This document shows positions 20,861 to 31,414 of a DNA stretch of 64,000 nucleotides, one piece after another (the stretch's first letter is position 1; every line of letters begins with the position of its first letter). The DNA is from Pelobates cultripes (lineage: Eukaryota; Chordata; Amphibia; Anura; Pelobatidae): the NCBI GenBank assembly GCA_933207985.1, contig OW240921.1, positions 22,114,000 through 22,177,999 on the forward strand, in the 5' to 3' direction. The position numbers and the translations under genes were made by a program. The notes under the pieces were generated by a model. The model was given only the letters and a program-made list of their open reading frames with translations, was not told the origin of the DNA and searched no databases.

Positions 20861-21494
20861 ATGACTGGAACGCAACTGCAGAAAAACTTTTAAGTACTTC
20901 AATTTATAATTTTTTTATATTTTTTTTTATTGAATTGCAAGAGTGGTTACTGTAGCTTTAAACCCTTATAGCAGGTTGTTAGTTGCAGGAAGAAATAAGC
21001 CACTGAAGTTTTGCATAAAAGCCAAGCAGTCCTATTTAAGGATAGAGCAGAGTTTGCATGCAGAATTAGAGTTGAATTAAATGCAGCAGAAATAGCTTCA
21101 TGAGTGTTAAAAATGAGGCAGATTATATTTGCAGCCAAACTGAGAGGCAATTTGATTGAAGGAAATAAAGTACTTAGCTTCAGTAGCAGGAGTTCCAGAG
21201 AACTGGTGAATTCAATTAAGCAGTCCCTTAGGGGTAGGAGCAGAAGTCCGTTAAACAATCCGAGGTCGAGGAGTGGAGAAGGCAGGTAGACGTTTTCAGA
21301 GCGGGTACGGTACACGGTAAAGCTTCGAATGTAACTTGGTAGCCGGTAAGAGGTTCGCAGGAACTCGTTCAATAATCCAGCAACTTTGAATCTGGCGCGG
21401 TCTTCCTATGTAGCGTGAGGAGACCGCGGCAGAGAAGGGGGCGGGGCAGAGCTCCGTCAACCCGGAAGTGGCTTAATTCGGCGAAACCGGCAGG
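20861..21494. other. unclassified sequence splitting the CA-rich array
   Basis: About 600 bp of non-repetitive sequence, AT-rich at the left (poly-T around 20910-20930) and GC-rich at the right, with CGCGGTCTTCCTATGTAGCG and a complementary CGTGAGGAGACCGCGG forming a local hairpin at 21397-21431. It may be a retroposed or LTR-like insertion. I could not identify it. Confidence 0.3.
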
Positions 21495-21640
21495 TATAAC
21501 CTGACACACAGATTCACACCTTGACAAGCAGATGCGCGTGCGCGCGCACACACACACACACACAGTCTGACATGTACAAACACAGATGCACACCCTGACA
21601 AGCAGATATGCACACACACACACAATCTGACATACATATA
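21495..21640. repeat. CA-rich minisatellite, second part
   Basis: Units such as ACCCTGACAAGCAGATATGC and a pure CA run at 21546-21565, matching the array at 20530-20860. Confidence 0.7.
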
Positions 21641-22652
21641 CGTCATGTTTTTTTTTAGTTTACCTTGTGTCCAGGAGGGTTGCTTAATTGAAGTTCTGGT
21701 CCTGCTTCTGGCTGATGAGAGTGAGGGATCTGGAGCAGCTCCTTGTGCTCCTCTCCCCTCCACTCATGCTGACTCTGCCTGTGCAGCTGCCACCTCACTC
21801 CAGCACTGTCTCTCTTCAAGAAGCTGGCATAAAGAGGATAAAAGATTTTGACTTTATTTCAGTCTTGTGTTTAGTAGCGTTTAATGAATAAGCTCCTAGA
21901 CTAACAAGCCAAGTTATGTTTACTGTATAAAGGGTGTTGGCTATACATTCCTGTACATTAGTATCCTGTCTTTATCAATATTACTTTATGTGGCGGAACT
22001 GTTGCCGTTCGTACATTTCCCCTCTGTTGTGTGTGTTGCCCTATGTGTTAGCGTATTATGCCTGCTCCCCATTCGGGAGTGCTTCGATAAAGGGAATCCA
22101 TTCACCTCCAGAACGAGAACCAAACCAATGGCCCATTTGAAAAGCTCTTTAGAATGTCCATTAGAACATTCTCACCTTGACATAGTGCCAAAACCGCAAG
22201 GGAAACCTTGGCGCATGTCCTCCCTGGGTGGCCGCCTTCTCGTATAGACAAATGCCATCCAGTGGGAGTATTCCCTCCTAATTCAGTTTCCGAATGAGTA
22301 CCTTACCGAGGTCCCAATCAAATAGAACGTTAACACTCGCAACATAAGTGTGAAATCTCAAGGGAAGTAATTAATGAGTGCTTCCATGGGTGGCCACCAT
22401 TCGTATAGATGAAAGCTAACCAGGGGGAGCATTCGTATCCCAAAAGGAGATGCTTCCCTTGCCGGGTTTCACACAGGGACCCCACTAATGGAGGCTGTTC
22501 AAGCCAGGTACTGTTGTGGGGGTCCCTGAGGTTAGTGTGGGCACCCTTTTGGGCTAGTTTGGTGGGCTTTCTGTGCCTGGCAGACAAGGAGGCGGAAGTC
22601 TTTTCCTGCGATTTTTCTCCTAGGTACAGAGGCTTCTTGGATGAAGACCCCC
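21641..22652. other. non-coding sequence, possibly outer part of a Gypsy LTR
   Basis: No gene. The 22170-22640 stretch has two related segments (GGGTGGCCGCCTTCTCGTAT near 22226 and GGGTGGCCACCATTCGTAT near 22389), a diverged internal duplication of about 160 bp. It may belong to the 5' LTR of the Gypsy element that follows, but I could not find an LTR start. Confidence 0.3.
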
Positions 22653-23036
22653 TGACATCTGGAGTGGGAGACCCTAGATTTGGGTGGCAAAAACAGGGGA
22701 CAAAGGGAGTGAAGTCCCTTTCCTGCACTAAAACCACTAGGAGGGGTAGGACCCCGGGATGGGACCCTGTTGGGGTGTGTTGGAGACCCCTTGCATGGTG
22801 CTTAGCATCAAAGCAGAGTATGGCATAATAAAATGTTTTGTACAGGAACTATACCGCTGTGAAGCATGTCCTGCTCACCAGGTATACCATCACCCCCAGA
22901 GGCCTTTCACAGAAAATTATGGGAGTTGAAAAAGGGGTCCCAGGACTCCCACGCTGAGTGGGCTTGTCATCTGAGCAGGCCAGCCCAAAGCTAAATGCAG
23001 TCCCAGCATGCCGGGACCTCAGAGGAGGTCCTCTAG

Positions 23037-23512
23037 TTGTTCCCGTTGGAACATTTCTACAATGGGCTACCCATGGAGATACAGGACTGGGTATCAGCTC
23101 ACGACCCTGACCGAAGCTGCCCAAAAAGTCGACAAGTGTACAGATACCAGATGACCTCATCGCCCGGCTACCACCCCAACCCACCTACCGCCAGTACACC
23201 TGGCACCCCAGTCTACCTCACTTATAGCCACCCCACCCGTACCAGCCCAGAGGACACCAAGCAGGGCAGCCATACAGTGTCACCCATGTTCCCAGTGTAG
23301 CAATTACAAGAGGGAATGCCCCCAGCTGAGGGACCGGTCCACATGGATCCATCAAGGGCCTCCCTCTGCACCATGAGCCCTCGTACAGCACCAGCTCGTC
23401 ACAGAGAAGGAGGAACCGTTGCTGTCCGGGTAGGAGGGAGAATGGTTCACCGCCTATCTACAGCCTTGGTACATCTCGACTGGGACACAGGGAACTGGGT
23501 GGTGGAGGTCAG
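23037..23512 (+). pseudogene. Gypsy gag C-terminus and start of protease
   Basis: A frame with FYNGLPMEIQDWV and DPDRSCPKS resembles the SCAN-like C-terminal capsid region of vertebrate Gypsy gag. A Cys-rich stretch (about 23283-23325) looks like a degraded zinc knuckle, but stops and frame changes interrupt it. At 23470-23512 the frame GNWVVEV is the start of the aspartic-protease-like segment, which stops at the insertion of the inverted-LTR element and resumes on the far side at 26517 with LMNNLSANVLLGN. It is not functional. Confidence 0.5.
23508..23512. repeat. 5-bp target duplication GTCAG, left
   Basis: GTCAG immediately before TGT of the left arm, repeated at 26512-26516 immediately after ACA of the right arm. 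The reading frame of the interrupted protease remnant is continuous across the element when one copy is counted. Confidence 0.85.
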
Positions 23513-24382
23513 TGTCACAGCAAGGGTGCATAATTTATTATTACCCTATGGAATATTATCCTTTAATGTAATTTGTGTAGTAAATGGCACAAATTACAGA
23601 GATGGTATTGTTGAGGTCAAAATGGGTTACATCTTTTGAAGCTGGGACCCCCACAGAGGTCAGATGACAGAAGGGGTAGTCTGAATGGCATAGCAATGTG
23701 AAACGGATTTTACTATATGGATGTGAAGTAATCAAGGATCTGCAAGGTGTGAGGTTCTACACTTGGAAAAAGTCTGAATGTCTATTCATCCATTTGGCAT
23801 GTACCTTGTAAAGTCTAGTTCAATCATTTGATATGGTAATGGGATTAGTTTCATGAAGATCCTTGTGTTCCAGTATTTTATCCAAAAGAAACATTAATAC
23901 TTACCCACAGTTTAATAATTAAGCCTCATTTTTATTATATTTGGAATGGGATAAGCCCACTCTCTTAATTAAGCCTAAACATGAGTTGCACAACTTAAAC
24001 CGTGTGGCAGGAATTGTGCTGTCTGTCCTTTTGGATCATGGGTCGGTCGTGCAACACGTCTATGGAATGGGATAAATAATAACAAATTCATAGAGGCAAT
24101 TATTATTTCTGTGGCAAGTACAGTATTGGAGATAAAACCAAAAGTTTATATTTGGCTGTTGTTTTCTGGAACAAAGGAGGTAGTCACTTAGTATCTCTAT
24201 GGGTACGCCTTAACTCCACCCCTGGGCAAGACTTGATAAACCACAGGGTATATATCTAATGATCCTGAAGGGTGCTGCTGTACTTGCTTGGGGCCAAGAT
24301 CTAATTTTGAGTGAGTCACCATCTTTCCTTGCCAGAGACCCCCTGGACAGAAGTTGTACTTTGAAAACCTAGGTGAGTAATT
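23513..24382 (+). repeat. left arm of the 870-bp inverted LTR
   Basis: Starts TGTCACAGCAAGGGTGC. A TATA-like GGGTATATATC lies at about 24247. The arm ends at CCTAGGTGAGTAATT, after which the two arms diverge. Confidence 0.85.
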
Positions 24383-24995
24383 AGGACTTCTGTATTTTAT
24401 CTTTTTCATTTTTTATCTGTTGTTCGTGTAAATAATTTGTTTATCATATATTGTTATATGCACTGTGACTATTTTTGCTCATAATTAACATTCATTTATT
24501 AAGTTCTACTTTTGTCTGGTTAAGAATCACGTTACCTGAGGAGAGTAGTTAGTATTTTTGCAATTCCTTAAGTATTGTATTAAGTAATATTTGGTGGGTT
24601 TTAATTTTGATTTACCTGGGGGACCAAGGCACCCGATTTATAAATTGTCTTGGTGGTGGCAGCGTTAAAATAGTAATAGATATATTATTATGTTTAAGTG
24701 TGGGTGGTGTTAAAAGGGGGATTTTGTCATTATTTACGGTCTAGTGCAGACAAATAGTGAACTTTAACCCTTTCACCACCACAACTATGTCACGCACACT
24801 CTTGTTCGTGACAAATTGGTGGCATAGCGGTAGGATAACTAAAATATTTTTTCATTTAGTGTTACTGGATTTGTTGGTTAATCCAGGCACTAAAAGAAAT
24901 TGTGTCTCAATTTCCAAAGGCTGAACTCAGTGCATATATTTACACCTCAACAGCACCCCCCCCCCTCTCTGTTTTTTCTTTGCTATCTTTTATTT
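24383..24995 (+). other. rest of the left LTR, primer-binding-like site and leader
   Basis: Sequence unique to the left side. The LTR probably ends at TTCGTGACA (about 24812), followed by ATTGGTGGCATAGCGGTAGG, the same type of start as the internal region of other frog Gypsy elements (compare TTGGTGACAAGCGGTGGG at 30025). A short leader then precedes gag. Confidence 0.55.
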
Positions 24996-25001
24996 ACCAA
25001 A

Positions 25002-25641
25002 TGGAGTACCAGGCGCAATCCAAGGTTGTGCTAGACCAGCTTTGCCGGGAGAGATCTATTCCCTGTCTGGGAAAAACTATGATATGCAACAAGCAGTGCA
25101 AAGTGATGTCTCAAACACTGCTGAAAAAATACGCGCAGCTTTTGTCAGTGATGTAACGAGATCTGGAGATCCTTTGGACTCTTATTTGCAAACTGTGTTG
25201 AAATATGTGGACTCAGCAGATAAAAACCAAAGACTACAGCTTATCCTTAAATATCAGGAGGCTAAGAGGGAAGAGCGCCAGGCTGCAAGAGCACATGAAC
25301 TAAAAATGGCTGAGTTGGAAAGGTTGACTGCCTCCCCCATAAGTATTAATTCCAGAGACTCTTCTGCACCCAAACCACGTGCAGAGAATTTTCCAACTTT
25401 GGACAAAGATGGTGATTTGGATGTTTTCCTGCGCAGTTCTGAGAAAGTTTGCAGGCAGTACCAGCTACCAAAGGACCAGTGGGCAAAATACCTCACCCCT
25501 GGTCTCAGAGGTCCTGCACTGGAAGCATTTGCTGTGCTTCCAGAAGAATTTGACCAGGACTATGATGTGACTCTTGTCCGTCCAGAGCTAGTGTGCTCTG
25601 AGGACTTCATTCCTGGCAGGACTTTAGCCGTAAAAAGGATA
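25002..25641 (+). pseudogene. truncated Gypsy gag frame
   Basis: Two overlapping frames, from 25002 and from 25042, look like one gag N-terminus with an indel near 25045-25085. The second frame runs to the junction with the inverted arm. It contains a long charged helix (RLQLILKYQEAKREERQAAR) and a SCAN-like capsid motif region (LDVFLRSSEKVCRQY, WAKYLTPGLRGPALEAFAVL). Gag of this type (Gmr1-like Gypsy) is the likely source of vertebrate SCAN domains. The frame then reads into the reversed LTR (last about 20 codons), so the product is a truncation with an unrelated tail. No pol remains. Confidence 0.65.
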
Positions 25642-26511
25642 AATTACTCACTTAGGTTTTCAAAGTACAACTGCTGTCCAGGGGGTCTCTGGCAATGAAA
25701 GATGGTGACTCACTCAAAATTAGATCTTGGCCCCAAGCAAGTACAGCAGCACCCTTCAGGATCATTAGATATATACCCTGTGGTTTATCAAGTCTTGCCC
25801 AGGGGTGGAGTTAAGGCGTACCCATAGAGATACTAAGTGACTACCTCCTTTGTTCCAGAAAACAACAGCCAAATATAAACTTTTGGTTTTATCTCCTCTA
25901 CTGTACTTGCCACAGAAATAATAATTGCCTCTATGAATTTGTTATTATTTTCCCATTCCATAGACGTGTTGCACGCCCCACCCATGATCCAATAGGACAG
26001 ACAGCACAATTCCTGCCACACGGTTTAAGTTGTGCAACTCATGTTTAGGCTTAATTAAGAGAGTGGGCTTATCCCATTCCAAATATAATAAAAAATGAGG
26101 CTTAATTATTAAACTGTGGGTAAGTATTAATGTTTCTCTTGGATAAAATACTGGAACACAAGGATCTTCATGAAACTAATCCCATTACCATATCAAATGA
26201 TTGAACTAGACTTTACAAGGTACATGCCAAATGGATGAATAGACATTCAGACTTTTTCCAAGTGTAGAACCTCACACCTTGCAGATCCTTGATTACTTCA
26301 CATCCATATAGTAAAATCCGTTTCACATTGCTATGCCATTCAGACTACCCCTTCTGTCATCTGACCTCTGTGGGGGTCCCAGCTTCAAAAGATGTAACCC
26401 CTTTTGACCTCAACAATACCATCTCTGTAATTTGCGCCATTTACTACACAAATTACATTAAAGGATAATATTCCATAGGGTAATAATAAATTATGCACCC
26501 TTGCCATTACA
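25642..26511 (-). repeat. right arm of the inverted LTR (reverse complement of the left)
   Basis: Reverse complement of 23513-24382, same length, ending ...CCATTACA. A few single-base differences are visible (for example AAGAGAAAC versus AAAAGAAAC near 26140). Confidence 0.85.
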
Positions 26512-26516
26512 GTCAG
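26512..26516. repeat. 5-bp target duplication GTCAG, right
   Basis: Matches 23508-23512. Confidence 0.85.
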
Positions 26517-26835
26517 GCTCATGAACAACCTCTCTGCCAATGTGTTATTGGGCAATTACCTGGGCCAGCTCACCTCCACCTAAGTGCCCACCAGCGATCC
26601 AGCAGAACCTACCCGGTGATGACCCGACAGCAGGGATGCACCACTCAGGACGGCTCACACTCTGAGGCTCAGGTAGTCACCAGTAACCTACCCCTTGCCC
26701 TGGCATACCCATGCCGAGTTTGAGAGGGAGGTAGTTTTAGATCCTATCCTAAAGACATACAGTAACTGGGTGGCCACTAGTCAAGCTGGGTTGGACACAG
26801 AATGGTTTACTTGGGAAAGGTGCTAATTATACAGC

Positions 26836-27480
26836 ATGGTAGAGAAAGGACAATCAGCAACCGCTCCAACTACCACCAACCAGTTGGTGGTACCCAGGAA
26901 GTATCGACGGAAGGTACTGAAGATGGCTCACAATATTCTCCTGGCAGGGCATTTGGGAAAGGGTCGTACAACCCATCGACTCACTCACAGCCTCTTCTGG
27001 CCCGGCCACTCCCAGGACGTACAGCGGTACTGTCAGTCCTGTGAGGTCTGCCAGAAGGTGGACAAGCTCCAGCCTCTACCCATCGGCAGGGTAGCTGTCA
27101 ATATCATAGGCCCCATATCATAGGCCCCATAGGCCCTCCGGGAAGAAGTATATTCTGACAATTGTGGACTATGCGACTCGATACCCAGAGGCAGTCGCCC
27201 AGAGCAATATTCAGGCAGAGACTGTAGCCGAAGCCCTAATGCAGGTGTTCTCCCAGTTGGGTTTTCCCCGGGAGATTTTCTCAGATCAGGGCACCCAGTT
27301 TACTGCCAAAGTAACCCACCAGCTGTGGAGGTTATGCAGCATTAAACTGATCCTGAGCTTCCCATACCACCCCTAGATCAATGGCCTGTGCGAGCATGTT
27401 AATGGCACGTTGAAGCAGATGCTCCGTACCTTTGCAGAGACTTGCAAGGATTGGGAAAGGTTCCTGCCGCATCTCCTGTT
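26836..27480 (+). pseudogene. Gypsy integrase remnant
   Basis: The first frame (to 27123) holds the HHCC zinc-binding domain: AHNILLAGHLGKG, LFWPGHSQDVQRYCQSCEVC. After a frame break near 27120, with a short duplication of CATAGGCCCCATA, the catalytic core follows: TIVDYATRYPEAV with the first Asp, FSDQGTQF with the second Asp, and GLCEHVNGTLKQML with the Glu. A stop codon (TAG near 27374) separates the second Asp from the Glu. The DD-35-E layout is readable, but the protein is broken in at least two places. This was the enzyme that inserts Gypsy cDNA into the genome. Confidence 0.75.
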
Positions 27481-28081
27481 TGCTTATCGGTGCCCCAGGA
27501 ATCCACAAGGTTCTTCCCGAACTGATGTTCGGGTGAAGGGTGATGGGACCCCTAGACCTTATCAGGGAGCACCAGGAGGGAAAAGGGGATCAGGAAGGCA
27601 CCCCCATCACCCAATATGCATTGGAGCTTAGAGACCAGCTGGAGGAGCTCACTCACGTGGTGCATGGAAACCTCCAGCCTATTGCCTCAGGACTATGGGC
27701 CCTGCAATATAACTTGCCAAATGCACTTTAAAAGACTCTGTTCATGTGAAGTATGCATTTTTGTACTCCAGACAGAGAGACCGACCATTAGCCCTAATTC
27801 TCTGCAACTGTTTTGGGCATGGGACCATGTGCACGGTGGGTCAAAAATGAGACTTCCAGGAATTTCCTGAACCCCTGCTCTGATGTGGGTGATTTGGGGA
27901 ATATGTTGTTCACCCAGATCAGGGCTATGTTACATCTGGAGGGGGAGACCCTGGATTTGAGTGGCAGGCACGGGGGACACTTAGACCCCTAGGAGGGGTA
28001 GGACCCTGGGATGGCACCCTGTTGGGGTGTGTTAGAGAACCCTTGCATGGGGCTTTGCATAAAATCAGAGTGTGGCCTAAT
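27481..28081 (+). other. Gypsy 3' internal end and partial 3' LTR
   Basis: Degraded integrase C-terminus (LLFAYRC near 27470 and further frames to about 27870), then the LTR-like direct repeat from 27929. It stops at AATAAAAT where the DIRS-like terminus begins. Confidence 0.5.
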
Positions 28082-28260
28082 AAAATTGTAGATTATGCTA
28101 GCTTTAGTGTACCTATAATCTTAATTTTATTAATGACAGGAGGCGAGTATTTGCTTTAGTCTCTCTTTACTAGAACTCCACAGAAGCACAGAAAAACAAC
28201 CAATCAGAAAAAAGTTAGGTGCTATAAAACCCCCTTCCCATTGCATCATTTCCTCTTTCA
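28082..28260. repeat. DIRS-like element, right ITR (low-coordinate end)
   Basis: Matches the reverse complement of 41165-41324 over the GACAGGAGGC ... TTTCCTCTTT block, and extends outward by a unique tip (TAGATTATGCTAGCTTTAG) that is found again, inverted, in the internal complementary region. Confidence 0.8.
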
Positions 28261-28688
28261 AGCTGCGACAAAACAGAACAAAGGCAGAAAAAATAATGGG
28301 AAGCAACGAAGTCCAGATACGATGAATACAGCAATGTCCAACGTCTGAGAAGAACTGTCAACCGGATAGCGTTGATGGACTGAAAATAAGTCAATGTCCA
28401 CCATCCACAAAGAAGCACCACACCAGATAGTGCTGAAGGACTGGAAACTGAAACGAGAGAAAAACAGAATCGAACAGGTTGATTATCCAATGAAATGTAT
28501 TTTGAATAAACTTGTAAATCCCCAATGTAGCAAACAAAATGACCTTAATATGTAGATATCCCAACCCTACTTATGAAAAACAGACATAAGGACAGGTGAC
28601 AGGTAGCAGAAACAACAAGCAGAGTTGTATACGTACCTGATAAATCCAAACTATAAAATTAAACAAGGGAGGGATAAGAATGGGTGGG

Positions 28689-28788
28689 AAATACTCGCCT
28701 CCTGTCATTAATAAAATTAAGATTATAGGTACACTAAAGCTAGCATAATCTACAATTTTATAACATGACAGGAGGCTTCGTATTTGCT
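28689..28788. repeat. DIRS-like internal complementary region
   Basis: The left half is complementary to the tip of the 28082 end, and the right half matches the tip of the 41324 end. The two tips join at AATCTACAATTTTATAACAT, which reproduces a circle junction of the element. Confidence 0.8.
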
Positions 28789-29028
28789 ATTTTAAAGCTC
28801 AGCCAACAAATCCAACGCTGCTTGGTTCGCTGGTACCCATTCCGAGAATATTAGAGCAATCCTAAATGGACCTTCCAACTGCGAGAAGTGACCTCTGTTG
28901 ATAGATCCATTGTATGTGGGGTTACGACCTGTTCCCTAGCAGTCGGTCCATGGGCTGCCAAGTTGACCTATTAGCCATATTCCTGTAGGTGTAAAGTGCC
29001 GAGGGGTCGCGAGAAGAGACTTCGACCG
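28789..29028 (-). other. DIRS-like interior next to the complementary region
   Basis: About 240 bp. The minus-strand frame ending EWVPANQAALDLLAEL then stop could be the last residues of a tyrosine recombinase, but no catalytic motif is visible, so I do not claim it. Confidence 0.25.
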
Positions 29029-30024
29029 TGTGGCGAAACCGACCTCGCCACGTGTCCTTGGAGGGGGCTGCTTGCCCGCCTCTTGCCTTTGGACTATGGA
29101 CCAGACTTTATGTGAATGTGTTAACCCAGATAGCTATGCCATGGAGCCCATTCGTGTAGTTAAAGACTTCAGCTCCATGGCAATTGAACTGTGTGAATAG
29201 GATCTGAGCGCTATTCGGTAGTTTTGTGCACTCAGATCCCAGCTATCTGGGGATATGTGAAATGTCTGTGTCTTATGTGTAAAAGGTGCCTTTATGTATT
29301 TTAAAGTGTTTTATGTCTTTTTGCAACCATGTGCTCAATGGAGTCTGCCTCTATCCCTGGATAATTGGATTACTTTCCCCCATTGTCTCCAGGATAGAGG
29401 GCTCTGTAAAACCTGTTTGAGCCAGATAGCCATGTGCCAGCCAGGGCCCAAAATATACTTTTACTAACTTTTGAACCCCTGGTCGAATTCATGCCATTTT
29501 TTAATATGTTGTTCCCCTGAATGGATTGACTGTGAATATGTAATTTTATGTGAATGTGATGTATGGTTTTAAAGTTATGAAAGTTGGGTAGAAAGTATGT
29601 TTTAACTGTATGTGTAATTGAGTTTCCTCTCAGGATAAGGGGAGGGAATATGTGGGATGTAACTGATATGTGATTGGTTGTTTTATACCTCCCTGTGGGC
29701 GGTCCTGTATGTGAAAGGCTGTAATAAAAACCAGGCTGGGTGTGCCAGCACAGGAGTTCCTGCTTAACCCTCAAAGTGAAGTGTCGTCTCATTATTGGGG
29801 GAGGATTTATTGTATGCTGTTCCAGTTTGACTGCTAGGAGTATAAACCCATCCGTATGGTTTTTGCCTATTCAGTTGTTTATAGCATTCATATGCTTGAG
29901 AGAAGGTATAAGCTTCTTCAGTTCGATGATTGTGGTGTCTGCCAGAGTGCTTGGAGTCCTCAGGAAACGCTAGGAGCATCCTTTAACGGAGGTACCCAGT
30001 CGGGGTGCCAGAGTATCCGTTACA
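29029..30024 (+). repeat. 5' LTR
   Basis: Starts TGTGGCGAAACCGACC, ends GTATCCGTTACA. It contains CTGTAATAAAAACCAGGCTG, a likely polyadenylation signal, at about 29720-29740. It is nearly identical to 33653-34585. Confidence 0.85.
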
Positions 30025-30167
30025 TTGGTGACAAGCGGTGGGATGGCATCCTAGTGCGAGGTAAAGCAGCTCAGAGACACAGTTCGTTTGGAGTTACAAA
30101 GTGAAGGCAAAGCTAGTATCCGTACAGCGACCCTATCTACAAAAGAACTAACTTCAGCAGAGCAAGC

Positions 30168-30950
30168 ATGGCGTATGACTACACTCAGGAGGAGTTTGAC
30201 AGAGAGGTTAATGAGGTGCTGTCTAACTTTGGACCCAACCCAGAGAGAGCTGTGCAGCTCGCCAGGAAACTAGTAGGAGAATACCTGCAATCTCTAGTAG
30301 ATTTGGCCAAAAAGGAGTCCCAGGGAGCCAAAGGTGTTGTCCTTCCTCCCCAGCGGCAGTGTGTACCCCAGGGAGCAGAAGGTGTTGTCCTTCCTCCCCA
30401 GCGGCAGTGTGAGTCCCAGGGAGCCAAAGGTGTCGTCCTTCCTCCCCAGCGGCAGTGTGTGTCCCAGGGAGCTGAAGGTGCCGTCCTTCCTCCCCAGCGG
30501 CAGTGTGTATCCCAGGGAGCTGAAGGTGCTGTCCTTCCTCCCCAGCGGCAGTGTGTATCCCAGGGAGCTGAAGGTGCCGTCCTTCCTCCCCAGCGGCAGT
30601 GTGTACCCAGGGAGCTGAAGGTGCCGTCCTTCCTCCCCAGCGGCAGTGTGTATCCCAGGGAGCTGAAGGTGCGTCCTTCCTCCCCAGCGGCAGTGTGTAT
30701 CCCAGGGAGCAGAAGGTGCCGTCCTTCCTCCCCAGCGGCAGTGTGTACCCCAGGGAGCAGAAGGTGCCGTCCTTCCTCCCCAGCGGCAGTGTGTATCCCA
30801 GGGAGCCAAAGGTGTCGTCCTTCCTCCCAAACGGCAGTGTGTACCCCAGGGAGCTGAAGGTGCCGTCCTTCCTCCCCAGCGGCAGTGTGTACCCCAGGAA
30901 GCAGAGACCGTCTGTCTCGCACCCCAGCCGCAGGACAAAATATTGAAAGG
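30168..30950 (+). pseudogene. gag-like frame with a 16-residue tandem repeat
   Basis: The frame starts MAYDYTQEEFDREVNEVLSN, resembling short gag N-termini of frog Gypsy elements with a helical start (RAVQLARKLVGEYLQSLVDL). From about 30318 to 30900 it becomes twelve copies of a 48-bp unit that encode 16 residues each, of the form QGAEGAVLPPQRQCVS. Two units have lost one or two bases (near 30605 and 30668), so the frame shifts and the later copies are read in another frame. No capsid homology region or zinc knuckle is left. The role of such a Pro/Gln/Cys repeat is unknown. Confidence 0.5.
30318..30900. repeat. 48-bp tandem repeat, about 12 copies
   Basis: Unit CAGGGAGCTGAAGGTGCCGT followed by CCTTCCTCCCCAGCGGCAGT and GTGTATCC. 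Copies differ by a few bases, and two are one or two bases short. Confidence 0.95.
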
Positions 30951-31414
30951 GGAGACAGTTGGTCCCCCTCTCCACCAGCAAAGAGAGTGTCAGGGAGAGG
31001 AGCAGGTTACCCCCTCTCCCCAGCGGTAGTCTACAGTTCAGAGAGAGGAGCTTGTTACACCCTCTCTCCAGCGGCAGCCTAACCCACCAAGGGGAGATGT
31101 TAAGCCCCACAACTATGCAGATGGGACCGTAGTCTCTGCACTTGCAGCACCAGCGGTTGGTCCTGTCCCCCAGCCACAGAGCAGTGTATCCAGAGGGGAG
31201 ACACTGGCACCAGGGCAGAGTACCGCTGGTCTCTGCCCACTCAGCAACCCACCAAGGCAGCCTACCAGTTTCCCGCACAGCCGTGGTGAGGCACCTGGAC
31301 AGGGACAAGTTTCCACGTTATCCAGGTGGAGTAACCATTTATTGTGGGTGGGCTGTACTACTGTTTGTGCTTTGTGGGTGGGTTGCTGGACTAACCAGGG
31401 CACTGACCGACAGG
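30951..31414 (+). other. 3' internal part of the LTR element
   Basis: Continues the Gln/Pro-rich coding-like sequence with further loose repeats (CCCCCTCTCCCCAGCGGTAG, GTTACACCCTCTCTCCAGCG). A frame at 31320-31410 (CGWVAGLTRALTD) is of the type found just upstream of the 3' LTR in related elements. No pol is seen. Confidence 0.35.

Larger units (their letters stand above)
23513..26511. mobile_element. LTR-type retroelement with inverted terminal repeats
   Basis: The element begins TGT and ends ACA. Its two ends are inverted copies of each other: 23513-24382 and 25642-26511, each exactly 870 bp and nearly identical where I compared them. It sits between 5-bp direct repeats, as expected of an LTR-retrotransposon integrase. 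The left arm continues past its repeated part through CTCTTGTTCGTGACA (to about 24812), followed by TTGGTGGCATAGCGG, a primer-binding-site-like sequence, and then a gag frame. So the left side looks like LTR - PBS - gag, while the right end is the first 870 bp of the same LTR in reverse. Normal LTRs are direct repeats; this arrangement is aberrant. Confidence 0.8.
22653..28081 (+). mobile_element. degraded Gypsy-type LTR retrotransposon (RT deleted)
   Basis: Two direct repeats of about 160-190 bp (22653-22840 and 27929-28081) share the blocks CATCTGGAG, GGAGACCCT, TAGGAGGGGTAGGACCC, CCTGTTGGGGTGTGTT and a final AATAAAAT. They are read as LTR parts. Between them are remnants of gag (23037-23340), protease (around 23440-23512 and 26517-26580) and integrase (26836-27480). 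No reverse transcriptase or RNase H remains: only about 250 bases separate the protease and integrase remnants. A second LTR element (23513-26511) is inserted in the protease region. The 3' LTR appears to be cut at 28081 by the DIRS-like element, continuing near 41325. Confidence 0.65.

Noticed and set aside
22409..22828. 139-codon ORF in the LTR-like region
   Set aside because: No resemblance to known proteins and it covers LTR-like sequence.
24370..24380. Consensus splice donor (AGGTGAGT) at the end of the inverted arm as a cause of the arm junction
   Set aside because: The arms diverge 6-8 bases past the GT, not at it, and the right copy has AAGTGAGT; a splicing origin for the junction is not supported.
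30185..31308. 361-codon ORF on the minus strand
   Set aside because: Antisense reading of the 48-bp tandem repeat; no family motif, and the gag-like start is on the + strand.
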